Positions 44,143 to 51,658 of a DNA stretch of 64,000 bases are shown piece after piece. Location of the stretch: assembly GCF_016908195.1 (NCBI RefSeq), contig NZ_JAFBDK010000018.1:1-64000 (forward strand), written 5' to 3'. The position numbers and the translations under genes are program-made. Origin of the DNA: Jeotgalibacillus terrae (GTDB taxonomy: Bacteria > Bacillota > Bacilli > Bacillales > Jeotgalibacillaceae). The stretch's first letter is position 1, and each line of letters opens with the position of its first letter. The notes beneath the pieces were generated by a model. That model ran no database searches and was not told the DNA's origin. It worked only from the letters and a program-made list of their open reading frames with translations.

Positions 44143-45423
44143 CTACTCACGCTCAAGACGCTGCTTAATTCTTTCCATTGCATCTTCCCACTCCTGGTCA
44201 GGGTCCCCGCCGCTGCTTAAGACGTTATTAAGCGCAGTCATGATCTCACCCTGTACAAGCAGGTAGTTACGGCCTTTATATACATCATTTACTTGTTCTG
44301 CAGCTTCAGCGAATACTGCTGCTGTGTTGATACCGCCAAAGTAGTCATCAGTATAGTTAGCAAACTCTTCTTCTTCATATACAGATGGTGTTGACGGGAA
44401 TAGTCCCATGTCTTTGAATGACTCAAGCTGATTCTCAGGAGATACAAGCCATTCGATGAATGCATATGCTTCTTCCTGCATTTCTGATTCTTCAGAGATT
44501 GTCAGGTAAGATCCACCCCAGTTTCCTGCTCCTTCAGGAAGCGTTGTAATTGTCCACTGATCTGTATCAGGAGCATTACCTTTTACAACGCCCTGCATCC
44601 ATGCAGGCCCAAGAAGCGTTGCATACGAACCTTCAGCCATTCCCTGACCCCATTCAGGTGTCCAAAGTGGCATGTTTCCTACTGCACCTGCTTCGATCAG
44701 ATCTACCGTGTAGTCATATGCTTCGCGGATTTCAGGGTTATCTTCTACGATTAATTCGTTATCACGGTTGAAATAGTGTTCACTTGCCTGGTCACGTTTT
44801 GCATTGAAAATCAACTCAGCGTTGTCAACTACCGGCTTACCAGTCTTGTCGACAATATCTTTTGCAAATGTTGCATATTTATCCCAAGTATCAACTTCAG
44901 CTGCCAGTGCTTCAGGCTCAGTCGGGTAACCCGCTTCACCAACTACATCTTTACGGTAATACATCGCCGTCGGACCGATATCTGTCGGCAGTCCAAATTG
45001 GAATTCACCGTCAGCACTTCCACCTACGTTCCATACCCAGTCAAGATAATTATCCTGCACATCAGCTGCTCCAAGGTCATACAGGTTCACAAAACGATCC
45101 TGTGCTTCACGGTAACGTTCAATCTCTCCTACTTCGATCATCGCAATGTCAGGTGCACCCTGCCCTGCAGAAAGTGCAGTGAATAAGTTATTGTGGTGAT
45201 CTCCCATTTCAGTTGTCTGAACGTTAATCTTCACATCAGGATTTTCTTCCATATAAGCATCTGCCAGTTTTTCGTATCCTGTTGTACCGAATACCCACAT
45301 ATCGATCGTGTCAGAACCGCCCCCGCTGCCTGAAGTACCGCTATCTGCTTCATCACTTGCACAACCTGCAAGTATTGCTAAAACTCCCCCAGCTACAAGC
45401 CCTGCTTTTAAAACCTTTTTCAT
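44143..45423 (-). CDS. Sugar-binding lipoprotein of the ABC importer
   Basis: The 426-residue family-1 solute-binding protein is tethered to the outer face of the membrane. The lipobox is LAGC (Cys21), followed by a Ser/Gly linker and two-lobed domain segments such as DMWVFGTTGYEKLADAY and VSPENQLESFKDMG. It probably captures beta-glucosides or cello-/gentio-oligosaccharides, judging from the GH1 gene 12 bases upstream. Confidence 0.9.
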   Translation of the reverse strand: MKKVLKAGLVAGGVLAILAGCASDEADSGTSGSGGGSDTIDMWVFGTTGYEKLADAYMEENPDVKINVQTTEMGDHHNNLFTALSAGQGAPDIAMIEVGEIERYREAQDRFVNLYDLGAADVQDNYLDWVWNVGGSADGEFQFGLPTDIGPTAMYYRKDVVGEAGYPTEPEALAAEVDTWDKYATFAKDIVDKTGKPVVDNAELIFNAKRDQASEHYFNRDNELIVEDNPEIREAYDYTVDLIEAGAVGNMPLWTPEWGQGMAEGSYATLLGPAWMQGVVKGNAPDTDQWTITTLPEGAGNWGGSYLTISEESEMQEEAYAFIEWLVSPENQLESFKDMGLFPSTPSVYEEEEFANYTDDYFGGINTAAVFAEAAEQVNDVYKGRNYLLVQGEIMTALNNVLSSGGDPDQEWEDAMERIKQRLERE

Positions 45424-45435
45424 TTCTTCATCCCC

Positions 45436-46779
45436 TTAAATAGTATGTTGTTGTGCTTTTAACCCATTGTTCAAAATAACCTGACGGAACCATTTTGCAC
45501 TGTCTTTCGGAATTCTCTGCTGCGTCTCAAAGTCAACATATACAAGGCCAAAACGTTTGTCATAGCCGAATGCCCATTCAAAGTTATCAAGGAAGCTCCA
45601 GGCGAAGTACCCCTTCAGATCAACACCTGCCTCAATCGCATCCAGACACGCCTCAAGGTGTTCCTGTAAGTACTGAACGCGTTCCGGATCATGAACCTCT
45701 CCGTTCGTTACTTCATCATCATAAGCTGCCCCATTTTCAGTTACATAGATGACCGGGTTATCATAATCCTCTTTCAGACGGATCAGCAGATCAGATAATC
45801 CTTTTGCATGAACTTCCCAGCCCATCGATGTCCGTCTGTGTCCTCCGCCTTCATGGCCTGCTTCAAGCCATGCGCCAGGCTGATGTGTTAAGTAAGAAAT
45901 TGAATAGTAATTGATACCAAGGAAATCAATTGCTGCTGACATCGTCTCAAGGTCGTCTTCTTTAATGAAAGAGAAATCTGTATATTGACGGTAGTAATCA
46001 AACAGGTCTGCCGGATATTGTCCCTTAAATACCGGATCAAGGAACCAGCGATTCAGGAATCCGTCCCATCTGACAGCCGCTTCTTTTGATGAAGCGCTTT
46101 CATCATATGCATAAGATGAATTCAGATTTAATGTAATACCAATCTCACCTTCAAGCTGTCTTTCTCTGAAACGTTTCGTAACCATTCCGTGTGACAGGAG
46201 AACGTGGTGAGCTGCTTTCAGAAACGCCGGAATATCACGATAGCCTGGTGCATGTTCACCTGAACCGTATCCAAGCCAACTGACAACCCATGGCTCATTA
46301 TGAGTAATCCAGTTAGATACTCTGTCTCCAAAACGGTCAAAAATCACGTCACAGTAATGTACGAATTCGTCAACGATGCTTCGGTTCATCCATCCACCCT
46401 GATCCTGAAGGCCCTGGGGAAGATCCCAGTGATAAAGCGTAACAGCCGGCTTAATTCCACGCTGTTCAAGTTCTGTCAGAAGATTATCGTAGAATTGAAG
46501 CCCTTCTTCACTTACCACTCTGTCCCCATTAGGGAAAATTCTTGACCATGAAATTGAAAACCTGTACCACGGAACATCCAGATCTTTCATTAACTGAACG
46601 TCCTCTTTGTAGCGGTTGATGTGATCACATGCTACTTCACCATGATCACCGTTTAATACTTTACCGGGATTCTTACAAAACTGATCCCAGATGGACTCTC
46701 CTCTTGACTCTCTCCCACCCTCAATTTGAAAGGAAGATGTAGCAGTGCCCCATACAAAATGCTCCGGAAATTTTCTCAT
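45436..46779 (-). CDS. GH1 beta-glucosidase
   Basis: Hydrolyses imported beta-glucosides in the cytoplasm by a retaining mechanism. The 447-residue protein has the N-terminal signature FVWGTATSSFQIEG (8-21), acid/base Glu162 in THNEPW, nucleophile Glu348 in YVTENG, and FAWSFLDNFEWAFGY in the aglycone region. Ser/Lys-type 6-phospho pockets cannot be judged by eye, but pairing with an ABC importer rather than a PTS argues for unphosphorylated substrates. It is first gene of the operon. The start is the second in-frame ATG, behind GAGGATGGTGGCT. Confidence 0.93.
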   Translation of the reverse strand: MRKFPEHFVWGTATSSFQIEGGRESRGESIWDQFCKNPGKVLNGDHGEVACDHINRYKEDVQLMKDLDVPWYRFSISWSRIFPNGDRVVSEEGLQFYDNLLTELEQRGIKPAVTLYHWDLPQGLQDQGGWMNRSIVDEFVHYCDVIFDRFGDRVSNWITHNEPWVVSWLGYGSGEHAPGYRDIPAFLKAAHHVLLSHGMVTKRFRERQLEGEIGITLNLNSSYAYDESASSKEAAVRWDGFLNRWFLDPVFKGQYPADLFDYYRQYTDFSFIKEDDLETMSAAIDFLGINYYSISYLTHQPGAWLEAGHEGGGHRRTSMGWEVHAKGLSDLLIRLKEDYDNPVIYVTENGAAYDDEVTNGEVHDPERVQYLQEHLEACLDAIEAGVDLKGYFAWSFLDNFEWAFGYDKRFGLVYVDFETQQRIPKDSAKWFRQVILNNGLKAQQHTI

Positions 46780-46798
46780 AGCCACCATCCTCTAAAAC

Positions 46799-46818
46799 TT
46801 ACGAATATGTTTCGTTAA
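46799..46818 (-). promoter_or_regulatory. LacI-type operator O1
   Basis: TTACGAATATGTTTCGTTAA, an imperfect palindrome (TTACGAA / TTCGTTAA) between the promoter and the GH1 start codon. Confidence 0.75.
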
Positions 46819-46828
46819 TAATTTTTAT

Positions 46829-46849
46829 TTAGTAAAATGTTTCGTTAAT
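46829..46849 (-). promoter_or_regulatory. LacI-type operator O2
   Basis: Repeats the right half of O1 exactly (ATGTTTCGTTAAT) with a degraded left half (TTAGTAAA). It lies across the predicted transcription start, just downstream of the -10 box. Confidence 0.65.
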
Positions 46850-46853
46850 TTGG

Positions 46854-46882
46854 ATTCTAAACCTAAAATAAAGCGCTGTCAA
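46854..46882 (-). promoter_or_regulatory. Promoter of the beta-glucoside operon with cre site
   Basis: Minus-strand TTGACA (46877-46882), 17 bases, TAGAAT (46854-46859). TTGACAGCGCTTTATT (46867-46882) overlaps the -35 box and matches the CcpA cre pattern closely, so catabolite repression by blocking polymerase is expected. Confidence 0.82.
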
Positions 46883-46920
46883 TACGTTTTTTAAAGTTTT
46901 ATTCGTAAATGTCAGAAAAT

Positions 46921-46942
46921 ATTAGCGAAACATATTCGTAAT
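46921..46942 (+). promoter_or_regulatory. LacI-type operator O3
   Basis: Inverse copy of O1 with one change: GCGAAACATATTCGTAA is the complement of TTACGAATATGTTTCGC. It lies upstream of the promoter, about 120 bases from O1, a spacing suited to DNA looping. Confidence 0.75.
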
Positions 46943-46983
46943 TGTCGAATCTATGACGATTTCTTTGTCTCTGTCAAATCCGG

Positions 46984-47060
46984 CTGATGATTTCCGCTGC
47001 AGGGGGAACGCTTTCCGCAGGGCGGGCGGTGCTAAAACAACATTGGTCTTTTAAAAATCG
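46984..47060 (+). repeat. Dispersed palindromic repeat, copy E (deletion derivative)
   Basis: It contains GATGATTTCCGCTGCAGGGG, GAACGCTTTCCGCAGGGCG, GGCGGT and then jumps to GCTAAAACAACATTGGTC, the AT-rich end seen in copies A, C and D. The middle of the element is missing. It lies between the beta-glucoside promoter region and the rpmE2 terminator; nothing else is visible in the 402-base gap. Confidence 0.75.
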
Positions 47061-47131
47061 GTCTTTTACCTTAGATCATGACTGTTTCAACGCATGGGAC
47101 ATAAATGGCAGCTTAAGACGTCTGTAACGAC

Positions 47132-47163
47132 AAAAAAGGCTGAGACATATGCTGTCCCAGCCT
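47132..47163 (-). terminator. rpmE2 terminator
   Basis: Minus-strand AGGCTGGGACA / TGTCTCAGCCT (one G-T pair), then TTTTT. Confidence 0.85.
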
Positions 47164-47182
47164 GATTGTTTCATGGTGCTTC

Positions 47183-47428
47183 TTAAGATAAGTTGTATTT
47201 CTTATTAAATCTTTCAGCGCGTCCATCCTTATCAGCAAACTTCTGTCTGCCAGTATAAAACGGATGCGTATCAGAACTTACTTCCACCTTTAGCAACGGA
47301 TATGTGTTGCCATCTTCCCACTCGATTGTTTCATTAGATGACTTTGTAGAACCAGTCAGAAATTTGAAGCCGCTGTTTGTATCCATAAATACTACTTTGC
47401 GATATTCTGGGTGTGTGTTTTGTCTCAT
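47183..47428 (-). CDS. rpmE2: Ribosomal protein L31 type B (zinc-free)
   Basis: Large-subunit protein of 81 residues. It lacks the CxxC zinc-binding motifs of type A L31 and carries the type-B sequence [11 protein letters not shown] and [14 protein letters not shown]. In B. subtilis this paralogue (YtiA) is made under zinc shortage and displaces zinc-containing L31, freeing zinc. A Zur-box-like site upstream fits this. The ATG follows TTGGAGG. Confidence 0.95.
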   Translation of the reverse strand: MRQNTHPEYRKVVFMDTNSGFKFLTGSTKSSNETIEWEDGNTYPLLKVEVSSDTHPFYTGRQKFADKDGRAERFNKKYNLS

Positions 47429-47453
47429 TATATATAACCTCCAATTAATTAAA

Positions 47454-47468
47454 TCGTAAGCATTACGT
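47454..47468 (-). promoter_or_regulatory. Zur box upstream of rpmE2
   Basis: TCGTAAGCATTACGT matches the Bacillus Zur consensus TCGTAATNATTACGA at 12 of 14 defined positions, 26 bases ahead of the start codon. Zinc-dependent repression is expected. Confidence 0.75.
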
Positions 47469-47594
47469 TTTATATTAAATCATGTTTTCATCATTCATGC
47501 AAACATTAAGGTTCAACCAAATCATCATCAGACTGATATTGTTCAATTTGTGCTAAACTAATAGGAAATGATTTGTTTTGAAAGGTTGATTATA

Positions 47595-48641
47595 ATGACA
47601 AATACAATAAAATTAACTTCACTTTCTTCTAAAGGCGGGTGCGGTTGTAAAATCGGTCCTGCTGATCTTTCACAGGTGTTAAAGAACCTTCCGCAGGCTG
47701 TGGCTGATCCTAACCTGCTCGTTGGACTCGACACAAGTGATGATGCAGGCGTATATAAAATCAATGAAGAAACAGCACTCGTTCAGACGCTTGATTTCTT
47801 TACACCGATCGTTGACGATCCTTATGACTTCGGGCAGATTGCAGCTGCTAATGCGATCAGTGACGTGTACGCGATGGGCGGTACACCGCTGACTGCACTG
47901 AATATTGTTGCTTTTCCTATTTCGACGCTTGATAAAAGTATCCTGACAGATATTCTTCGCGGTGCAGGCGATAAGTTAAAAGAAGCAGGCGTGACACTTG
48001 TAGGCGGGCATTCTATTGATGATCAGGAGCCAAAGTTCGGGCTTGCTGTGACAGGAACAGTCCATCCGGATAAAGTCAGAGCAAATAACGGCGCGAAGCC
48101 GGGTGATAAACTGATTCTGACAAAGCCGATTGGTGTCGGTATTTCAACCACTGCACTTAAAAACGGTCTGCTCAGTGAAGAAGAAAAGCAAAACGTTACA
48201 AAAGTGATGGCTACGCTAAACAAGAAAGCAGCTGAAATAATGGCTGGTTATGATGTTCATGCTGCCACAGATGTAACAGGTTTCGGTCTGCTCGGACATG
48301 CTTCAGAAATGGCAGCAGGCAGTAATGCAGGTATCCGCTTATACAGCAGCCAGGTTCCTGTACTTCCGCGCGTTCGTGAATTAGCTGAGAGCGGCACGAT
48401 TCCGGGTGGAACGAAAAACAACTATGCTCATTTAGATGGAAAGGTATTCTTTCCTGAGGAAATGGATCAGATCGACCGCTATATTTTATGTGATGCTGTA
48501 ACGTCAGGCGGGCTACTGATTTCTGTTGGCGAAAATGAAGCGGATGAACTGCTTGCCAAACTGCGTGATCAGCAGGTGGATGCTCATCTGATTGGAGAAG
48601 TTGTCAGTGACCATAGCGGGAAAATCAGAGTTCAATCATAA
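47595..48641 (+). CDS. selD: Selenide, water dikinase (selenophosphate synthase)
   Basis: Makes selenophosphate from selenide and ATP. The 348-residue protein has the catalytic N-terminal motif GGCGCKIGP with Cys16 (a cysteine, not selenocysteine, form) and Lys19. The glycine-rich nucleotide segment and VGGHSIDDQEPKFGLAVTG are present, with THVHAATDVTGFGLLGH-like residues in the C-terminal half. The start is the ATG with GAAAGG upstream; a frame nine codons longer is rejected. It is followed after 18 bases by mnmH, pointing to use of selenium in tRNA rather than in selenoproteins. Confidence 0.95.
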   Translation: MTNTIKLTSLSSKGGCGCKIGPADLSQVLKNLPQAVADPNLLVGLDTSDDAGVYKINEETALVQTLDFFTPIVDDPYDFGQIAAANAISDVYAMGGTPLTALNIVAFPISTLDKSILTDILRGAGDKLKEAGVTLVGGHSIDDQEPKFGLAVTGTVHPDKVRANNGAKPGDKLILTKPIGVGISTTALKNGLLSEEEKQNVTKVMATLNKKAAEIMAGYDVHAATDVTGFGLLGHASEMAAGSNAGIRLYSSQVPVLPRVRELAESGTIPGGTKNNYAHLDGKVFFPEEMDQIDRYILCDAVTSGGLLISVGENEADELLAKLRDQQVDAHLIGEVVSDHSGKIRVQS

Positions 48642-48659
48642 GTCGGAAGGTGAACAGTT

Positions 48660-49712
48660 GTGACAAGAGAAATCAGCTTACATGATTTGATGAAGGCGCA
48701 TGAAAATAACGACAGAGTTCTGGTAGATGTCCGCTCACCCGGTGAATTTGAAGAAGGATCAATTCCCGGCAGTGTAAATATACCGGTTTTCGATAACGAA
48801 GAGCGGGCAGAAATCGGTACGATCTATAAGCAGATTGGACAGGAAGCAGCAAAAGAACGCGGCCTTGAGATTTTCTCCGCAAAGCTGCCTTCATTTGTTA
48901 AGCAGTTCAAAGAGCTGGGCGGTCCTGTCTCAGTCTTCTGCTGGCGAGGCGGAATGAGAAGTAAAACTGCTGCTACCACGACCGAATTGATGGGTGTGGA
49001 TGTGAACAGACTGACAGGGGGGATACGCACTTATAGACAGTGGGTCGTGCAATCCCTGAAGGAATATGAATTCACGCCGGAATTACTTGTATTAAACGGT
49101 TATACAGGGTCAGGTAAAACGGTGATTTTAAACCGGTTAAAAGAAGAAGGTTATCCTGTGATTGATCTTGAAAATATGGCCGGGCACAGAGGGTCTATCT
49201 TCGGTCAAATCGGGTTAAACCCAAGCAATCAGAAAAAGTTCGATTCTCTTCTGGTGACTGAGCTTAGAAAATTAATAGATTCTCCATATATTTTAATTGA
49301 AGGTGAAAGCAGAAGAATTGGCCGCGTGCATATGCCGGACTTTCTTTATGAGAAAAAAGAGCAGGCACCTCAGCTGTTTCTTGATCTCCCTGCTGATATA
49401 CGTGTGCAAAACATTCTTGAGGACTATCAGCCGGAAGAAATGCCTGAGCAATTCATGGAGGCTTTCGAAAGAATTGAGCGTCGGCTGCATACACCGATTT
49501 CCCGGGAAATACGCGAGCTATTAACAGCTGGTGATTATGAAGAGGCTGTACGCCTTTTACTGATTCATTATTATGATCCAAGGTACGAGCACTCAATCAG
49601 TTCTCAGGATGGCTCTCACATGTTTATAAAAGCTTCATCAATGAATGAGGCTTATGAGAAAGTAAAAAAAGCAGCGGATTCTTTCCGTTATTCAGCAAGC
49701 CGCCAGCATTAA
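48660..49712 (+). CDS. mnmH: tRNA 2-selenouridine synthase MnmH (SelU)
   Basis: Converts 2-thiouridine at the wobble position of certain tRNAs to 2-selenouridine via a geranylated intermediate, using selenophosphate. The 350-residue protein has an N-terminal rhodanese domain with active Cys94 in FCWRGGMRS, then a P-loop domain with GYTGSGKT (147-154). The start is GTG behind GGAAGGTGAAC. It forms an operon with selD; a hairpin follows the stop. Confidence 0.95.
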   Translation: MTREISLHDLMKAHENNDRVLVDVRSPGEFEEGSIPGSVNIPVFDNEERAEIGTIYKQIGQEAAKERGLEIFSAKLPSFVKQFKELGGPVSVFCWRGGMRSKTAATTTELMGVDVNRLTGGIRTYRQWVVQSLKEYEFTPELLVLNGYTGSGKTVILNRLKEEGYPVIDLENMAGHRGSIFGQIGLNPSNQKKFDSLLVTELRKLIDSPYILIEGESRRIGRVHMPDFLYEKKEQAPQLFLDLPADIRVQNILEDYQPEEMPEQFMEAFERIERRLHTPISREIRELLTAGDYEEAVRLLLIHYYDPRYEHSISSQDGSHMFIKASSMNEAYEKVKKAADSFRYSASRQH

Positions 49713-49731
49713 TGGCGGCTTCTGTGTCTTT
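49697..49731 (+). terminator. Probable terminator of selD-mnmH
   Basis: AAGCCGCCA / TGGCGGCTT perfect stem overlapping the mnmH stop, followed by CTGTGTCTTTT (moderately T-rich). Read-through into crcB is possible. Confidence 0.65.
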
Positions 49732-49759
49732 TCAGACTTCTATTCAAAGGGTGATATTC

Positions 49760-50122
49760 ATGAATATGTTTTGGGTTGGCCTGGGCGGGGCTGCTGGTGT
49801 ACTGCTTCGATCTGCAGCTGGCGTATTTATTCAAAGTACTTTTCCTTTTTCCACACTATTAGTAAACCTTCTTGGCTCCTTTTTACTCGGACTACTTTCA
49901 ACTGCTCCGCTTAAAATCAACGGCAGTGTAAGGCTTGCAGTTACAACAGGACTCCTCGGTTCGTTTACGACTCTGTCAGCTGTCAGTGCAGAACTTTTCA
50001 GTTTTCTACGGGAAGAACAATATGTATTCGCTATTTTATATTTTCTGATCAGCTTATCAGGCGGGTTCGCACTTGCTTATTACGGGATGAAAACCGGCAG
50101 GAAAGCAGGTGGCATGCGATGA
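49760..50122 (+). CDS. crcB1: Fluoride channel subunit CrcB/Fluc, first copy
   Basis: The 120-residue, four-span membrane protein exports fluoride. Fluc hallmarks: GGAAGVLLRS near the start, TLLVNLLGSFLLG, and TTGLLGSFTTLSAV, which holds the pore Phe/Thr residues and the central Na+ site. The start is the ATG behind AAAGGGTGATATTC. It is paired with a second copy in an overlapping arrangement, consistent with an antiparallel heterodimer of two single-topology subunits. Confidence 0.93.
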   Translation: MNMFWVGLGGAAGVLLRSAAGVFIQSTFPFSTLLVNLLGSFLLGLLSTAPLKINGSVRLAVTTGLLGSFTTLSAVSAELFSFLREEQYVFAILYFLISLSGGFALAYYGMKTGRKAGGMR

Positions 50123-50466
50123 ACCTTTTATTGCTCAGTGTTGGCGGTTTTCTCGGTGCGATCTCACGTTACCTGATATCCTCATATGGGAATAAAGCCT
50201 TTCCGGTCATTCCTTTTGGTACGCTACTGGTTAATCTGCTTGGCTCTTTTCTGCTTGGCGTGGTGATTGCGCTTGAACTGTCTTCTGCTTTCAATGCTCT
50301 TTTTGCAACAGGATTTCTTGGCGCATTTACAACCTTTTCAACGATGCAGACAGAGGCTGTTAAGCTTTTTGAAGAAGACAAACGGAAAAAAGCGATCCTG
50401 TATTTATTGATAACATTTTTAGCAGGAACGGCCTTTGCCTCTCTCGGCTTTTTAGTTGCGATCTGA
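50119..50466 (+). CDS. crcB2: Fluoride channel subunit CrcB/Fluc, second copy
   Basis: The 115-residue partner subunit has GGFLGAISRYL, GTLLVNLLGSFLLG and ATGFLGAFTTFSTMQTE. It overlaps the first crcB by four bases (ATGA), so the two are made together. No fluoride riboswitch is visible upstream of the pair. Confidence 0.93.
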   Translation: MNLLLLSVGGFLGAISRYLISSYGNKAFPVIPFGTLLVNLLGSFLLGVVIALELSSAFNALFATGFLGAFTTFSTMQTEAVKLFEEDKRKKAILYLLITFLAGTAFASLGFLVAI

Positions 50467-50795
50467 TAAAGATGCTTATAAACGCGAAAAAATCTCCGGC
50501 TGTCACCAGAGATGTCCGCAATTTATATAGGTGGGGAAGAATATATGCTGTCTTAATCGCCAATTCGGGTGGTTGGATCCTTTTCTTTAAGAAAGCCGCT
50601 GTCTTCCCGGCAGTCACTACAATGCAGCAAAATAGCGGTTCATTTATCCGCCACTCCACCGTTGATTTACGTGGTCACAAGGAATATTTACCCCGTGTTT
50701 TTAATCTTGAAACCACCCTGAACACATTGAGTCTATTCTCCCGGATTCACAGTCTGACAGCAATAGATAACAATAAATATAAAGGAGCTGTATAC
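50467..50795. other. 329-base gap after crcB2
   Basis: Frames are open on both strands, but none has a proper start with a ribosome binding site and the translations are low-quality. A minus-strand terminator-like hairpin lies at 50487-50513. No promoter for the following gene is obvious except an AT-rich stretch at 50760-50785. Confidence 0.4.
50487..50513 (-). terminator. Minus-strand terminator-like hairpin with no known upstream gene
   Basis: Minus-strand ATCTCTGG-TGACAG-CCGGAGAT (one G-T pair) followed by TTTTT. No recognised minus-strand gene reads into it from 50514-51075. Confidence 0.55.
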
Positions 50796-51080
50796 ATGAA
50801 TCAGAAAGAAATAGAGGCTTATATTATTCAGAAGTACCAGGAAGATGAGCAGCTGATGGTCCGGATATTTGTCGAGTGGTGTCATGAAAATGATCTGAAT
50901 CCTGAAAAACTATATCATGAAGCATATCCCGCACAGCCCCCTAATGCACTGCTTAAGCAATTGAACGCTGAACGCGAACCCTTTGATATGACGATTGATG
51001 CGGGAACCCTGATCAACGTGCTTCAGATCTTCGGTAATGACGACCTCGCACACATTGTCTCAGTCTATGCAAAAAAGTGA
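50796..51080 (+). CDS. Small hypothetical protein
   Basis: 94 residues, cytoplasmic, mainly helical, acidic, not recognised. It starts MNQKEIEAYIIQKYQEDEQL and ends FGNDDLAHIVSVYAKK. AAAGGAGCTGTATAC is a good ribosome binding site and sets the start; the frame is open 108 codons further upstream but without gene-like sequence. It is convergent with another small gene across a hairpin. Confidence 0.7.
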   Translation: MNQKEIEAYIIQKYQEDEQLMVRIFVEWCHENDLNPEKLYHEAYPAQPPNALLKQLNAEREPFDMTIDAGTLINVLQIFGNDDLAHIVSVYAKK

Positions 51081-51109
51081 AAACCAGGCTGCTTTAAGGT
51101 AGCAGCCTG
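51076..51109 (-). terminator. Terminator overlapping the end of the 51094 gene
   Basis: CAGGCTGCT / AGCAGCCTG with the minus-strand tail TTTTCACTTTTTT. The stop codon of the minus-strand gene lies in the loop. Confidence 0.75.
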
Positions 51110-51444
51110 AATACATTCCCCCACTCATCAGGCAGCTGATCAATTCCGATCTCACGGAATACATCATGGTCTGTTGTCATGACTACATGCCAATGAAGGT
51201 CTGCCTGTTCGACTTCAAGAGCTGTTCTGTTCTTTAACGTATTCATATTTAAGTGAAGAAGCTTTTCTCTTAACCTCTCTCTTTCCTCTTCGTTCATGAT
51301 CACCGGCTTAAAGTCTATTTTTTCGTCATTGATTACACTTGTCCTTAATACGTGACTTTTCTCAAAGTTAACGATGGTTCTATACGATCTCCCTATCAAA
51401 TCTGAGATCTCGATTTCGAGCTGTCTGAGTTCTTCTTTTTTCAT
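51094..51444 (-). CDS. Small hypothetical protein
   Basis: 116 residues, soluble, not recognised. The N-terminal half is helical and charged (MKKEELRQLEIEISDLIGRS). The C-terminal half has HWHVVMTTDHDVFREIGID, possibly a strand-rich core. The start is set at the ATG after GGGGATATGT. Its terminator overlaps the last codons. Confidence 0.65.
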   Translation of the reverse strand: MKKEELRQLEIEISDLIGRSYRTIVNFEKSHVLRTSVINDEKIDFKPVIMNEEERERLREKLLHLNMNTLKNRTALEVEQADLHWHVVMTTDHDVFREIGIDQLPDEWGNVFRLLP

Positions 51445-51658
51445 ACATATCCCCATTCCAAAGGATTTTTATCTTCATTTTACCATTCTGACTTCCTTTT
51501 GTGGATGGAAGAAATAAAGTGCTTTAGACTTGCATAAACATGTATCTTTTTACACCTTTATGACAATATAATCGTGACATACGTCACTGATCGTTTTATG
51601 ATAGAAATAATTAATGATTTCTTATATTAGCTGTTCTGAATAATAAGGAGGAGAATGC

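Noticed and set aside
49640-49760. Fluoride (crcB) riboswitch ahead of the crcB pair
   Set aside because: The conserved fluoride aptamer blocks were not found; the only structure is the mnmH terminator hairpin.
50560-50600. GGGTGGTTGGATCC as a T-box antiterminator motif before the 94-residue gene
   Set aside because: It resembles GGGTGGTACCGCG only in the first six bases. No specifier loop, T-box bulge or terminator follows on the plus strand, and the downstream gene is not an amino-acid gene.
51574-51587. GTGAC-ATAC-GTCAC dyad upstream of the GGDEF-EAL gene as a regulator site
   Set aside because: Five-base arms are too short to separate from chance and match no operator I know; not called as a feature.
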